The translations under genes and the position numbers were made by a program. Shown in pieces: positions 25,588 through 35,064 of a stretch of DNA of 49,715 bases. The stretch comes from RUG343 sp964486215 (GTDB lineage: Bacteria > Bacillota_I > Bacilli_A > RF39 > UBA660), in assembly GCA_964486215.1 (NCBI GenBank), contig CAZALI010000006.1:1-49715 (forward strand), written 5' to 3'. Each line of letters begins with the position of its first letter. Positions within the stretch are counted from its first letter, which is position 1. The notes beneath the pieces are model-generated. The model saw only the letters and a program-made list of their open reading frames with translations. It did not search any database and was not told the DNA's origin.

Positions 25588-27111
25588 TTAAATTATAACT
25601 TCAAAATCAGTCAAGTTATATAATATATCATCAACACTACTAGTATTTTCTATCTCTATAACTAAATATTTATTCTCTAATTTATAATACAATATTTTTG
25701 TAAAAATTGAAAGTTTATTTTTATCAGTATAAGATCCAGAATAAGTAATAAATTCTTTATTATAAAATATTTGATTATCTTCTTTTACTAATTCTTTATA
25801 TGGACCATATACTTTTTTATTACTATATGATTTATTAATAAGTTTATTATTTGATTTAATATTTAATATCTTATAGTACTTAACTTTAACAGTATTATCT
25901 TCATAATATCTAATATCATATAGATTATTATTATGATCTATTTCTTCATAATAAGTAGGTAATTTTATAATTACTGATTCTATTCTTTTATAATCATTAT
26001 CTATAAAGTCTTGTAACTCTCCTATTAATTTATTACTATTGATATTTCTGTTAGTGTTATTAGCATAATTACTATACTTAATTAAATTTATCTTATGAAT
26101 CAATTCTTTAGTAATGGAAGATTTTTTACTAGATAATTTTACTATAAATATATGATCTTTATTTAGTGAATAAATTAATTCTACATTTTCATATATATGT
26201 TTATTTATATAATAAGTATTTTTATAGCAGTATTCATTTTCTTTTACTTGATTTAAATATTCATGGAAATCATCTTTTTCCTTTAGATAGTCATAGTTAT
26301 AATATATATTTTTTTTATTTTTACTATTATTTAAATATTCATATATATTCATATTCTCTATACTAGTATTTATCTTTATATTTTTATAAAGATAAGAATT
26401 CTTTGTTGTATCTAGGTTTATAATTTTAAATATTTTAGGTATTGTATAACTAACTTTATAATGATTATGAGCTATAGTGTATTCTCTTAGATCTTTTATC
26501 TTAGAATTTAATTCTCTATCTGGATACCATCTAATATTTGTTTTAGTTAGATTAATTTCTTTAGATAAATCTAGTTTCTTATGACTTAGTCTAAAACTAT
26601 TAATTACATGATTAGCACTATCTAGAACTAGATCATAATACTTATTACTAGCAGTATATTCAAATAATATTAACTTATCTGATTCTTTTACTACAGTAAT
26701 TAAAATAGTATTATTATCTTTCTTATACAAAGCTTTATAAGCATCGTTATTATTTACTTTTACTTGTTCTTTACCAATAAGCTTTACTTCTTTATTATTA
26801 CTAGATATAGAATATAAAATATCATCTATTGAAGAAGTTAAGTTTTCATATTTAGAATAATCTTCTAAAGTAGTTATTTTAATCTTTAAAAGAGAATCAG
26901 TATTATGCTTTAAAGTAATATTACTATTATCTTTCTTTATAACTTGCCATGTATAATCATAATAAAAATTATAATTATCTGTAGTAATCTTTTTATTAAT
27001 AAAATTTATATGTTTTAAGACTATTATTAATACTATACCTATTAATAATACTAAGATAGTAGTTAGATAGAATATACTCTTTTTATTAAACTTTTCTTTT
27101 ATTTTATTCAT
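25588..27111 (-). CDS. Single-pass membrane protein with tandem PsbP-like extracytoplasmic domains (tentative)
   Basis: 507 residues, very rich in Asn, Lys, Tyr and Ile. One membrane helix at about 14-34 (SIFYLTTILVLLIGIVLIIV). Residues 45-175 follow the order strand-helix-strand-helix (YNFYYDYTWQVIKKDNSN..., NDAYKALYKKDNNTILITVV, LDSANHVINSFRL) seen in PsbP/DcrB-type domains and echoed in the zinc-ribbon protein downstream; residues 205-345 look like a second, more divergent copy, and 360-507 a third region. No catalytic motif. Start and stop overlap the upstream gene (ATGA), so translation is coupled. The function is unknown; the tandem-domain reading is inference. Confidence 0.65.
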   Translation of the reverse strand: MNKIKEKFNKKSIFYLTTILVLLIGIVLIIVLKHINFINKKITTDNYNFYYDYTWQVIKKDNSNITLKHNTDSLLKIKITTLEDYSKYENLTSSIDDILYSISSNNKEVKLIGKEQVKVNNNDAYKALYKKDNNTILITVVKESDKLILFEYTASNKYYDLVLDSANHVINSFRLSHKKLDLSKEINLTKTNIRWYPDRELNSKIKDLREYTIAHNHYKVSYTIPKIFKIINLDTTKNSYLYKNIKINTSIENMNIYEYLNNSKNKKNIYYNYDYLKEKDDFHEYLNQVKENEYCYKNTYYINKHIYENVELIYSLNKDHIFIVKLSSKKSSITKELIHKINLIKYSNYANNTNRNINSNKLIGELQDFIDNDYKRIESVIIKLPTYYEEIDHNNNLYDIRYYEDNTVKVKYYKILNIKSNNKLINKSYSNKKVYGPYKELVKEDNQIFYNKEFITYSGSYTDKNKLSIFTKILYYKLENKYLVIEIENTSSVDDILYNLTDFEVII

Positions 27112-28664
27112 AAGATCACCACTATTATTATTAAATAATCAAATTCACTCATAGCAATTATTCTATACTTACTATTTTGATATATTTCTTTATTGGAACT
27201 ACTATATATTTTTTTATAATCAGCTAAATCTTCTTTTAATGATGAGAAGATATTCATATTAGAAATATAATTATTAATATTATTCTTATACTTTAGACTT
27301 ATATTATTACTTGTTTTTGTATAACTAACTAGAGGTATATTAATATTCTTATCTATCTTCTTAATAATATTATATTTTAATAACTCTTTTGGTAAGACAA
27401 TATTTCTATCTTTATAAGTACTGTTTTCAGGAGCAGTTTCTTCTTTTAAACTATTAAAGTCAATAGTAGCTATTTTATTATTTAAAGTACTTTTTATAGC
27501 TTTTAATACTTTACTATTAATATATTCATCATTAATAGATAAACCTATTAAATTAGAGTTTTTATCATATAAAAGACTATTATTATAATTATCAATAGAT
27601 GTCTTTATATTATTCTTATTACCTATAACTAGAACTTTATTAGTATTTATTTCATTATCAATATTAGATACTTCTAAACTAGCTTCTTCTATATCTGGAA
27701 TTTTTCCTATCTTAGTAGTAGATAGATTATTTCCTTTTAGTTTTATTAAAGCATAATTATATTTCTTATTAGCAGTTATTATTCCTTCATAATTAACTGT
27801 ACTATTATTAACTGTTTTAATACTTATAAAATCTGCATCTAATAGAGACTTTTCTATAAAATTATACGTAGTTAATAAAATAGAATCATCTATTAATACT
27901 CCAATAGAAGAAGATACTTCTTCATTTATTTTATAAGAAGTTAATTTCATAATATTATTCTTATTCTTTTCATAAACAGTATCATTTATATTAGTTAAAT
28001 CTTTATAATTATATATATCATTAATATTATTTGTTTTTATCGCAAAGCTAACTTCTGAAGAATATAAATTATTCTTAAAGTCACTAGTTAAATAGTATAG
28101 TTTATACTTATCATTATTCTTCTTAAAATAATATTTTAATATTAAATTAGATTTCTTCTTAGTATATTTAATTTTATTATTAGTAGAAGTCTTTAGAATT
28201 ATATCTGGTACTACTACAGTTGAGATTACTAGGTCTTTTGATTCTGTTACTTTAATATCACCTATACTTGAAAAATCTATTTCTAATTCATTAAGCATAT
28301 CAAACATATACTCAGTAGATTCTTCAGCTATAAAGTTATCTATGTCTTTAGAATTATTATTTTTATAACGTAATTTAGAATAACTCTTATGTCTTAGATA
28401 ATATTCTTCACTAGATTCATTAATATTACCTAGTAATAGATATGTTGTCTTTTTTGATAATTCTCTAATCTCTTTATCTAGTCTTTTATTAGAATAATCT
28501 TTTAAAGAAATTTTATATTCTTTATTAAATTTAGATTCTATTATAGTATCTCTAGACTTATCTATATTTAAATTAAGTGTTTCAATAGTAGTAGTTCTCT
28601 TATAGATAAGAAAAGATAAAAGAATGATTAAGACTATAGACATTAATAATATTAATTTCTTCAT
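27108..28664 (-). CDS. Membrane-anchored trypsin-like protein with a degenerate catalytic triad
   Basis: 518 residues. A signal-anchor (residues 3-22, KLILLMSIVLIILLSFLIY), a 230-residue Lys/Asn-rich region, then a stretch at about 250-380 that tracks the HtrA/trypsin fold: SSSIGVLIDDSILLTTYNFIE, YEGIITANKKYNYALIKLKG, KIGKIPDIEEASLEVSNI, SLLYDKNSNLIGLSI. At the three catalytic positions I read Asn268 for His, Tyr304 for Asp and Asn for Ser near 361, so it should not cut peptides. It may bind or present substrates to the metallopeptidase encoded just upstream (inference). It overlaps the next gene by four bases. Confidence 0.6.
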   Translation of the reverse strand: MKKLILLMSIVLIILLSFLIYKRTTTIETLNLNIDKSRDTIIESKFNKEYKISLKDYSNKRLDKEIRELSKKTTYLLLGNINESSEEYYLRHKSYSKLRYKNNNSKDIDNFIAEESTEYMFDMLNELEIDFSSIGDIKVTESKDLVISTVVVPDIILKTSTNNKIKYTKKKSNLILKYYFKKNNDKYKLYYLTSDFKNNLYSSEVSFAIKTNNINDIYNYKDLTNINDTVYEKNKNNIMKLTSYKINEEVSSSIGVLIDDSILLTTYNFIEKSLLDADFISIKTVNNSTVNYEGIITANKKYNYALIKLKGNNLSTTKIGKIPDIEEASLEVSNIDNEINTNKVLVIGNKNNIKTSIDNYNNSLLYDKNSNLIGLSINDEYINSKVLKAIKSTLNNKIATIDFNSLKEETAPENSTYKDRNIVLPKELLKYNIIKKIDKNINIPLVSYTKTSNNISLKYKNNINNYISNMNIFSSLKEDLADYKKIYSSSNKEIYQNSKYRIIAMSEFDYLIIIVVIL

Positions 28665-28667
28665 AGA

Positions 28668-29720
28668 TTATCCTCTCAATTTATCTTTTAATACATTAGT
28701 AATATATTTACTAGCATCTTTAGCATTATTACCATTTAAATACGTATCATGAAATGCTTCAGCTATAGTTTCATCATAGATATAAGCTCCATCTTCATCT
28801 TTAGTAATAGCATAAGAAGAGATAGTTCTAGACCATGTGACAAAGTTTATTTCACTACCAGTATCATTAATATAATTATTATAAGCTTCTTCTAATATCT
28901 TTTTAGAATAAATACCTTTAGAATAATCATAAGCAATTTTATATACTTCTTTTCTTTCATCTTTTTCTACTAAAACAAGATCTTTAGTAGAATGCTTTTT
29001 TAATAGTGCAATAAATGATAAGTAATGACCAAATTCATGAGCTACTGGAGAATACATAGTAGCATTAGGTGGGAAATAACCACTAGTAGTTGCGTCAAAT
29101 ACAGTATTAGATAATTTATCTCTATTTAAAAAGTAATTAGCATTTAATAATATCTCTGTTTTATATATCCAAGGATATGTAGATAAAGTATCTGACTTAG
29201 CAAATTCAAATGTAGGTATAAAAGCTGCGATTACTTTATCATTTTCTATACTAGAATTCCTAAGACTAATATTAGTCATATAACCTCTAACAGTTGGATA
29301 TTCTTTGTATATTTTAGCTAATACATCATATAATTCATTAGCTAAAGATACATCCATTTCACATAGATTAACAGCTGTTATATCAAAGTCTTTAATCATT
29401 TTATTTTCAATAGAAATAATTTTGTCACTACAAGTATCTTTTTGTTTAATAGAGTCTTTTTCTATTAGTTTTTTAGCAGATTTCTTACTATTTACATTAA
29501 TACCAGTATATTTATTATCAGCTATAATAATAGTTTGATATTTATTATTAGTTTTGCTTTGTAATTCTAAATCACTAATTTCTGGTAGTTCTTCTGTAGT
29601 AAAAGTAAAACTCTTTTCTACTTGGATTACAATAATTAATAATACTAAAACTAAGGTTATTCCTAATAGAATACCTTTTAATAATTCATTCTTTTTGTTA
29701 GCTTTAGAATTATTATTCAT
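28668..29720 (-). CDS. Membrane-anchored zinc metallopeptidase (gluzincin-like)
   Basis: 350 residues. One N-terminal membrane helix (about 16-36) followed by an extracytoplasmic domain. The zinc-binding HEFGH is at 228-232 in SPVAHEFGHYLSF, and a plausible third ligand lies about 90 residues later in YDETIAEAFHDTYLNG, the HExxH plus Glu pattern of gluzincins such as the anthrax lethal factor-like and related Firmicutes peptidases. Two cysteines (KDTCSDK, VNLCEMD) could form a disulfide. The start is the ATG at 29720, nine bases after GAGG; a GTG two codons earlier is too close. It is first in a four-gene operon and ends three bases before the degenerate protease. Confidence 0.75.
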   Translation of the reverse strand: MNNNSKANKKNELLKGILLGITLVLVLLIIVIQVEKSFTFTTEELPEISDLELQSKTNNKYQTIIIADNKYTGINVNSKKSAKKLIEKDSIKQKDTCSDKIISIENKMIKDFDITAVNLCEMDVSLANELYDVLAKIYKEYPTVRGYMTNISLRNSSIENDKVIAAFIPTFEFAKSDTLSTYPWIYKTEILLNANYFLNRDKLSNTVFDATTSGYFPPNATMYSPVAHEFGHYLSFIALLKKHSTKDLVLVEKDERKEVYKIAYDYSKGIYSKKILEEAYNNYINDTGSEINFVTWSRTISSYAITKDEDGAYIYDETIAEAFHDTYLNGNNAKDASKYITNVLKDKLRG

Positions 29721-29750
29721 ATACACAATCCTCTATATTAAAATTATATC

Positions 29751-29777
29751 AAAAAAAAAGAAGTATTACTACTTCTT
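29751..29777 (-). terminator. Terminator of the cardiolipin synthase gene
   Basis: On the minus strand AGAAGTA-GTAA-TACTTCT then nine T, eleven bases past the stop. Confidence 0.88.
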
Positions 29778-29787
29778 TTAATATTTT

Positions 29788-31284
29788 CTACATTAGTGGA
29801 GCTACTAATCTAAGAAGAGCTTGTTTTACTGATTTTATAAAAGAAGGTTTTGCTTCTTTCTTAGATATTTCTTTACTTTTAGATATAGTATCTACTAAGT
29901 CTTTTTTAATATCTTTAACACAATTAACGTCTTCCATATATAATCCACATTCAAAGTGTAGATATAAGCTTCTATAATCTAAATTAATAGTACCAACTGT
30001 AGCAATATGATCATCTGATACAAATACTTTAGCGTGATTAAAACCCGGGGTATATTTGTAGACTTTTACTTCTTCTCTTACGAGTGGTTCTACATAACTT
30101 TCTGATAAAGAATAAACTATTTTTTTATCAGGTATTCCTGGGATTATTACTCTGACATCTACTCCTCTTTTGGCAGCCAAAGTTAGAGCATTAGTCATTT
30201 CTGTATCAATTATTAAATATGGAGTACATATATAAACATAGTCATTTGCTTGATTAATTATATTTAAATAAACATTTTGACCAGTAATTTCATCATCTAG
30301 TGGTGTTTCTCCATATGGAGCTACATAACCAGTATTTTCTTTCTTATTAAACTTATATTTATACTTTGTGAAATCTTTATCGCATTTATCAAAAGCATTC
30401 CACATAGTTAAAAACATAACTGTATAACTCCATACAGCATCACCTGATACTTTTATACCATTATCTTTCCAGTGACCATATTTAGATCCAATATTTATGT
30501 ATTCATCAGCTATATTTATACCACCTGAAAAAGCTACTTTACCATCAATTATCAACATCTTTCTATGGTCTCTATTATTCATAATAATACCTGATAATGG
30601 ACTTAATCTATTAAAGACAACACATTTAATACCATATTTAGCTAATTCTTTAGGATATGAGTCCGGAAGAGTTGTGACACAGCCTAGGTCATCATACATT
30701 ACTCTTACTTCTACTCCTTCTTTTACTTTGTCTTTTAGTACTTCTAAAATAGAATCCCACATCTTACCATGAGCTATAATAAAATACTCTAAAAAAATAA
30801 ATTTCTTAGCTTTCTTTAATTCTTTTATCATCTCTGGAAAAGCTAATTCTCCTACTTTATAGTAGGCTACATCATTATTAGTAGTTACTGGGAAATTACT
30901 ATAATCAGTAATATATCTCATTCTACTAATATTAGATATTTCTTTATCTAACTTTGCATCTTGTTTTAGATACTTTTTAATATTTTTTTCACTCTCAACA
31001 ATGTGTTTTAATAATCTACTACTCTTTTTATTGTATCCAATTATTATATATAACAAAGTACCAACTAGTGGGAATAATAGTATTATTACTATCCAAGGTA
31101 ATGTATAAGAATAACTCTTACTATATTTAATTAAACCTAAGGCAATTAAAAAGCCCATTACTTGATAAATAATATTTATTAGAGTTATATGATCTCCTAA
31201 ATATAAATATGTGAATAATACTAATAGAATTTGTAGTAATAATCCTATTGCGACAATTATTCCTCTTTTTAAAGCCATTAACAT
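29788..31284 (-). CDS. cls: Cardiolipin synthase, phospholipase D family
   Basis: Condenses two phosphatidylglycerol molecules to cardiolipin and glycerol at the membrane. 498 residues: two N-terminal helices (about 8-28 and 35-83 in two segments), then two HKD motifs, HRKMLIID at 240 and HAKVFVSD at 417, the hallmark of the family. The intervening segments (SGGINIADEY, VYICTPYLIID, TVGTINLDYRS) are also as expected. The ATG at 31284 follows GGAAGTGATATT. It forms a single transcript with its own terminator. Confidence 0.95.
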   Translation of the reverse strand: MLMALKRGIIVAIGLLLQILLVLFTYLYLGDHITLINIIYQVMGFLIALGLIKYSKSYSYTLPWIVIILLFPLVGTLLYIIIGYNKKSSRLLKHIVESEKNIKKYLKQDAKLDKEISNISRMRYITDYSNFPVTTNNDVAYYKVGELAFPEMIKELKKAKKFIFLEYFIIAHGKMWDSILEVLKDKVKEGVEVRVMYDDLGCVTTLPDSYPKELAKYGIKCVVFNRLSPLSGIIMNNRDHRKMLIIDGKVAFSGGINIADEYINIGSKYGHWKDNGIKVSGDAVWSYTVMFLTMWNAFDKCDKDFTKYKYKFNKKENTGYVAPYGETPLDDEITGQNVYLNIINQANDYVYICTPYLIIDTEMTNALTLAAKRGVDVRVIIPGIPDKKIVYSLSESYVEPLVREEVKVYKYTPGFNHAKVFVSDDHIATVGTINLDYRSLYLHFECGLYMEDVNCVKDIKKDLVDTISKSKEISKKEAKPSFIKSVKQALLRLVAPLM

Positions 31285-31321
31285 AATATCACTTCCAAAT
31301 TTATATTATAATACATATTAT

Positions 31322-31804
31322 TTATAAAATTAATTTTATTATTAAACTAGATATAAGACAAATGATAAAACCTAATACTTCTCCTATAAAGAAACCTTTA
31401 AGATGAAATAAATAATTATGATATTCCTCTGTCATATCTTCTGTACCTTTAAGCACAAAATACTTATCATGGCAAAACCAAATAATATCTAAGACAATAA
31501 GATCATATAAATTAACTATTGTCCAAAGAAGAAAACCATTTTTAAAGCTATCTATAAATGTAGTATATCCATTTATATATCTTAATACTATACAAATAAT
31601 TATTAAAAATATAATACTAGCTAATAGTTTTATAAATATCTTATTTTCTTGTGTAGGTGTTTTATCTTTATACTCTTTTAAGCTTTTTACTCTTTCCTGT
31701 ATCTTAGGTGGATAATTATAAATAGTTTTTATTGGTTCTCTAGACATAATATAAACCATTATAGTAAATATTATACATAAAATTATACTTTCAATTACTA
31801 ACAT
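31322..31804 (-). CDS. Small polytopic membrane protein
   Basis: 160 residues with about four hydrophobic helices and a conserved-looking cytosolic segment NYPPKIQERVKSLKEYKDKT after the first helix. I cannot name the family; the LYDLIVLDIIWFCHDKYFVL stretch is distinctive. The start is the ATG at 31804 after GTAGGTGAAAAT; the upstream GTG lies in the ribosome site. It follows the ICMT-like methyltransferase gene by eight bases, so the two are cotranscribed and may act on the same lipid or peptide substrate (inference). Confidence 0.75.
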   Translation of the reverse strand: MLVIESIILCIIFTIMVYIMSREPIKTIYNYPPKIQERVKSLKEYKDKTPTQENKIFIKLLASIIFLIIICIVLRYINGYTTFIDSFKNGFLLWTIVNLYDLIVLDIIWFCHDKYFVLKGTEDMTEEYHNYLFHLKGFFIGEVLGFIICLISSLIIKLIL

Positions 31805-31812
31805 ATTTTCAC

Positions 31813-32481
31813 CTACCATATATATGGAATTAGTCTATACTTTACTTTCTTTTCATACTCTTTATAACCATCTAAATCTTTTTCTAATACTTTTTCTTCA
31901 TTTTTAATTCTTTTTACTATTAAAAATGGATATACTAAGAATACTATAAAAGATATTAAAGATCCTAATACTAAAGGCATCATCAAGAATAAAACTATAG
32001 TTACTATATACATGGGATGTCTTACTATACTATACATACCTGTATCAACTACTTTTTGATTATTAGTAACTTCTATAGTACGTGAAAGAAAAGTATTTTC
32101 TCTCAATACTTCGGCATATAAAATATATGAGATTAAAAATATTATAGAAGCTATTATAGAGATACTTTTAGGTAACATAAACCAGTTATAACGATAGTTT
32201 AAGCCAGCTAATACAAAACCTATTATAAACATTATTCCACTACTTATAATTACTTCTTTTTGATCTCTTTCTTTTTCTTTAACATTTAATCTTATTTTTA
32301 ATAATTCTGGATTTTTAAAGAATAAAAATAATCCAAAGATAAACATTGGTATAAATAAAATAATTATAAGTAACCAGCCATTATAAAATTCTAATGAACC
32401 AGCTGGGATAAAGATTAATAAAAATACTAAGAGGAAGCCCATTATAAATCTTGTAATTCCTCTTATTAAAAGTTTACTCAT
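31813..32481 (-). CDS. Isoprenylcysteine carboxyl methyltransferase-like (ICMT/PEMT) membrane methyltransferase
   Basis: 222 residues with five or six membrane helices. The C-terminal half holds the family's SAM-site pattern: VDTGMYSIVRHPMYIVTIVL (RHPMY), then a helix and KNEEKVLEKDLDGYKEYEKKV. In bacteria these proteins methylate varied membrane-proximal substrates, so specificity is open. The ATG follows TAGGTGATAAT. It heads a two-gene transcript with the small membrane protein at 31322-31804. Confidence 0.82.
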   Translation of the reverse strand: MSKLLIRGITRFIMGFLLVFLLIFIPAGSLEFYNGWLLIIILFIPMFIFGLFLFFKNPELLKIRLNVKEKERDQKEVIISSGIMFIIGFVLAGLNYRYNWFMLPKSISIIASIIFLISYILYAEVLRENTFLSRTIEVTNNQKVVDTGMYSIVRHPMYIVTIVLFLMMPLVLGSLISFIVFLVYPFLIVKRIKNEEKVLEKDLDGYKEYEKKVKYRLIPYIW

Positions 32482-32509
32482 ATTATCACCTACTAGAATA
32501 ATTATATTA

Positions 32510-32534
32510 TAAAAAGCAGACTTTTGTCTGCTTT
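32510..32534 (-). terminator. Terminator of the valS operon
   Basis: On the minus strand AAAGCAGAC-AAAA-GTCTGCTTT then TT-rich sequence, overlapping the valS stop. Confidence 0.85.
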
Positions 32535-35064
32535 ATTTTGTTAATTCAGCTAACTTCTTTTTTTCTTCAGCTAATTTATTTTTATCCATTTCTACTATTT
32601 TAGCTGGAGCTTTATTAACATAGTTTTCATTAGATAGAAGTTTTTCACGTCTAGCAATAGATGCCTTTAACATTTCTATTTGAGCAACTTTGGCAGCTTT
32701 ATCAGCTTCTGTTTCTATCTTCTCAAAGAATATTTGAGCTTTAGTACGAGCTGAGAATACTTTATAAGCTTTCATACCTAATGGTTCTTTTACAATGTTG
32801 TTTTCTAGTTTTAACATTTTAACAACTAATTCATTATCATCTGTTGTATCAAACATTACTTTCATTTCTTTAGTAATATTATTCTCAGCTTTAACATTTC
32901 TAAAGTTTTTAATAAACTCTACTTCATCATCTACTACTTTTTCTTCTGTTTCAAACACTAATTTCTTAGTATATTTTGGATAATCACTAATCATAATAGA
33001 TTCTGCATCTTTTACTGGTAGTTTAGTATATATTTCTTCTGTTACAAAAGGCATAAATGGATGTAGCATCTTTAATATACCTGATAGAACAAAACATAAA
33101 GTAGATTTAGTTGTATTAGACTCTAGGCTGTACTTAGCCATTTCTATATAGTAATCACAGAATATATTCCAAGCAAAATCATATATCTCAGTACCAGCTA
33201 AATTAAATTCATATTTATCCATATGTTTAGTTACAGATTTAACTGTTTTTTCATACTTCGTTAATATCCACTTATCCTCTGGTTTTAAATCTTCTAGTTT
33301 TATTTCTTTTAAGTCTTCAATATTCATTAAAGCAAAACGAGAAGCATTCCAAATTTTATTAATAAAGTTCCAAGTAGATGAAAGCTTTACTTCATCAAAA
33401 CGTAAATCCATTCCCATTGAACCATCTGTTGCGAGATAGTAACGAAGAGAATCGGCTCCATACTTATCAATCATCTCAAATGGATCAACAACATTTCCTA
33501 GTGATTTAGACATTTTTATACCTTGTTTATCACGTATTAAACCATGTATTAAGCAATCTTTAAATGGTCTACTATTCATTATGTATTCTGATTGGAAAGT
33601 CATTCTAGCTACCCAGAAAAAGATAATATCATAACCTGTTACCAAAACATCTGTTGGGAAGTATCTTTCTAAGTCTTTTGTCTTCTCTGGCCAACCTAGT
33701 GTTGAGAATGGCCATAAAGCACTACTAAACCACGTATCTAGGACATCTTCATCTTGTACCCAACCTTTTTCCTTTGGAGCTTCCATTCCCACATAAGTTT
33801 TTCCATCTTTATACCAAGCAGGAATTCTATGTCCCCACCATAATTGACGAGATATACACCAATCATATGATATATCCATCCAGTGTCTTAATACTTTTTC
33901 AAATCTCTTTGGGATAAAGTTAACTTTCTTTTCTTTATCATTTTGAAAATCTAATACTTTTTTAGCAAGTGGACCCATCTTAACAAACCATTGCTCTTTT
34001 ATCATAGGTTCAACCATAACACCTGTTCTTTCACTATGACCAACTTCGTGTGTTAATGGTTCTATCTCTAGTAATAGTCCTTGTTCTTTTAAGTCTTTGA
34101 TGCATTCTTCGCGGCAATCTTCTCTACTCATTCCTTGATACTTTTTAGGAACATTTTCATTCATAGTAGCATCATCATTCATAATTACTATTCTCTCTAG
34201 ATTATGACGATTTCCTACTTCAAAGTCGTTAGGATCATGAGCAGGAGTTATTTTAACAACACCAGTACCTTTTGTCATATCAGCATGTTCATCAGTAATA
34301 ACTGGTATCTTTTTATCCATTAAAGGTAAAATAACATTTTTACCTACAAACTTTTTATATCTTTTATCTTTCTCATTTACAGCTACAGCTGTATCTCCAA
34401 ATAATGTTTCTGGACGTGTAGTTGCGACATCTAAGTATTCTTCAGAATCTTCTAATTTATATTTTAAATGATAGAAAGCACTCTTCTCTTCTTTATAAAT
34501 TACTTCTTCATTAGAAAGAGCTGTTTCTGCGACTGGATCCCAATTTATTATTCTTTCTCCACGATATATTAAGCCTTTATTGTAGTAATCAACAAATACT
34601 TTTCTTACAGCTTTATTTAAGTCATCGTCTAAAGTAAATCTCTCTCTAGTATAATCAACTGATAAACCAAGTCCAGCCCATTGATTACGAATATTATCTC
34701 CATATTCATGAGTCCAGTCCCAACAAGCTTTTAAGAATTTTTCTCTACCACACTCATATTTATCGATGCCTTCGTCTTTTAACTTTTTAACAACTTTAGC
34801 TTCAGTTGCGATAGCAGCATGATCCATTCCTGGTAACCAAAGAGTATCAAAACCTTTCATTCTCTTATATCTTATAATAGCATCTTGAATAGCTGTATCA
34901 TAAGCATGACCAATATGTAGTTTACCTGTTACATTTGGAGGTGGAATTACTACACAGAAAGGTGTCTTATCACTTTTATTATCTGCTTTAAAATAACCTT
35001 TATCTTTCCAAATTTTATACTTACCTTTCTCAGTCTTTATATGATCATATTTCTTATCTAGCAT
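32533..35064 (-). CDS. valS: Valyl-tRNA synthetase
   Basis: Charges tRNA-Val (EC 6.1.1.9). 843 residues: HIGH signature in PPPNVTGKLHIGHA at 50-53, the CP1 editing domain (TTRPETLFGDTAVAV; TKGTGVVKITPAHDPNDFEVG), KMSKS at about 516, the anticodon-binding helical domain and a short C-terminal coiled coil (residues 780-843). The start is the ATG at 35064, after AAGGAAGTGGTTCTC; the GTG nine bases upstream is inside the ribosome site. It overlaps the preceding small gene by 11 bases, and both are under the T-box leader. Confidence 0.98.
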   Translation of the reverse strand: MLDKKYDHIKTEKGKYKIWKDKGYFKADNKSDKTPFCVVIPPPNVTGKLHIGHAYDTAIQDAIIRYKRMKGFDTLWLPGMDHAAIATEAKVVKKLKDEGIDKYECGREKFLKACWDWTHEYGDNIRNQWAGLGLSVDYTRERFTLDDDLNKAVRKVFVDYYNKGLIYRGERIINWDPVAETALSNEEVIYKEEKSAFYHLKYKLEDSEEYLDVATTRPETLFGDTAVAVNEKDKRYKKFVGKNVILPLMDKKIPVITDEHADMTKGTGVVKITPAHDPNDFEVGNRHNLERIVIMNDDATMNENVPKKYQGMSREDCREECIKDLKEQGLLLEIEPLTHEVGHSERTGVMVEPMIKEQWFVKMGPLAKKVLDFQNDKEKKVNFIPKRFEKVLRHWMDISYDWCISRQLWWGHRIPAWYKDGKTYVGMEAPKEKGWVQDEDVLDTWFSSALWPFSTLGWPEKTKDLERYFPTDVLVTGYDIIFFWVARMTFQSEYIMNSRPFKDCLIHGLIRDKQGIKMSKSLGNVVDPFEMIDKYGADSLRYYLATDGSMGMDLRFDEVKLSSTWNFINKIWNASRFALMNIEDLKEIKLEDLKPEDKWILTKYEKTVKSVTKHMDKYEFNLAGTEIYDFAWNIFCDYYIEMAKYSLESNTTKSTLCFVLSGILKMLHPFMPFVTEEIYTKLPVKDAESIMISDYPKYTKKLVFETEEKVVDDEVEFIKNFRNVKAENNITKEMKVMFDTTDDNELVVKMLKLENNIVKEPLGMKAYKVFSARTKAQIFFEKIETEADKAAKVAQIEMLKASIARREKLLSNENYVNKAPAKIVEMDKNKLAEEKKKLAELTK

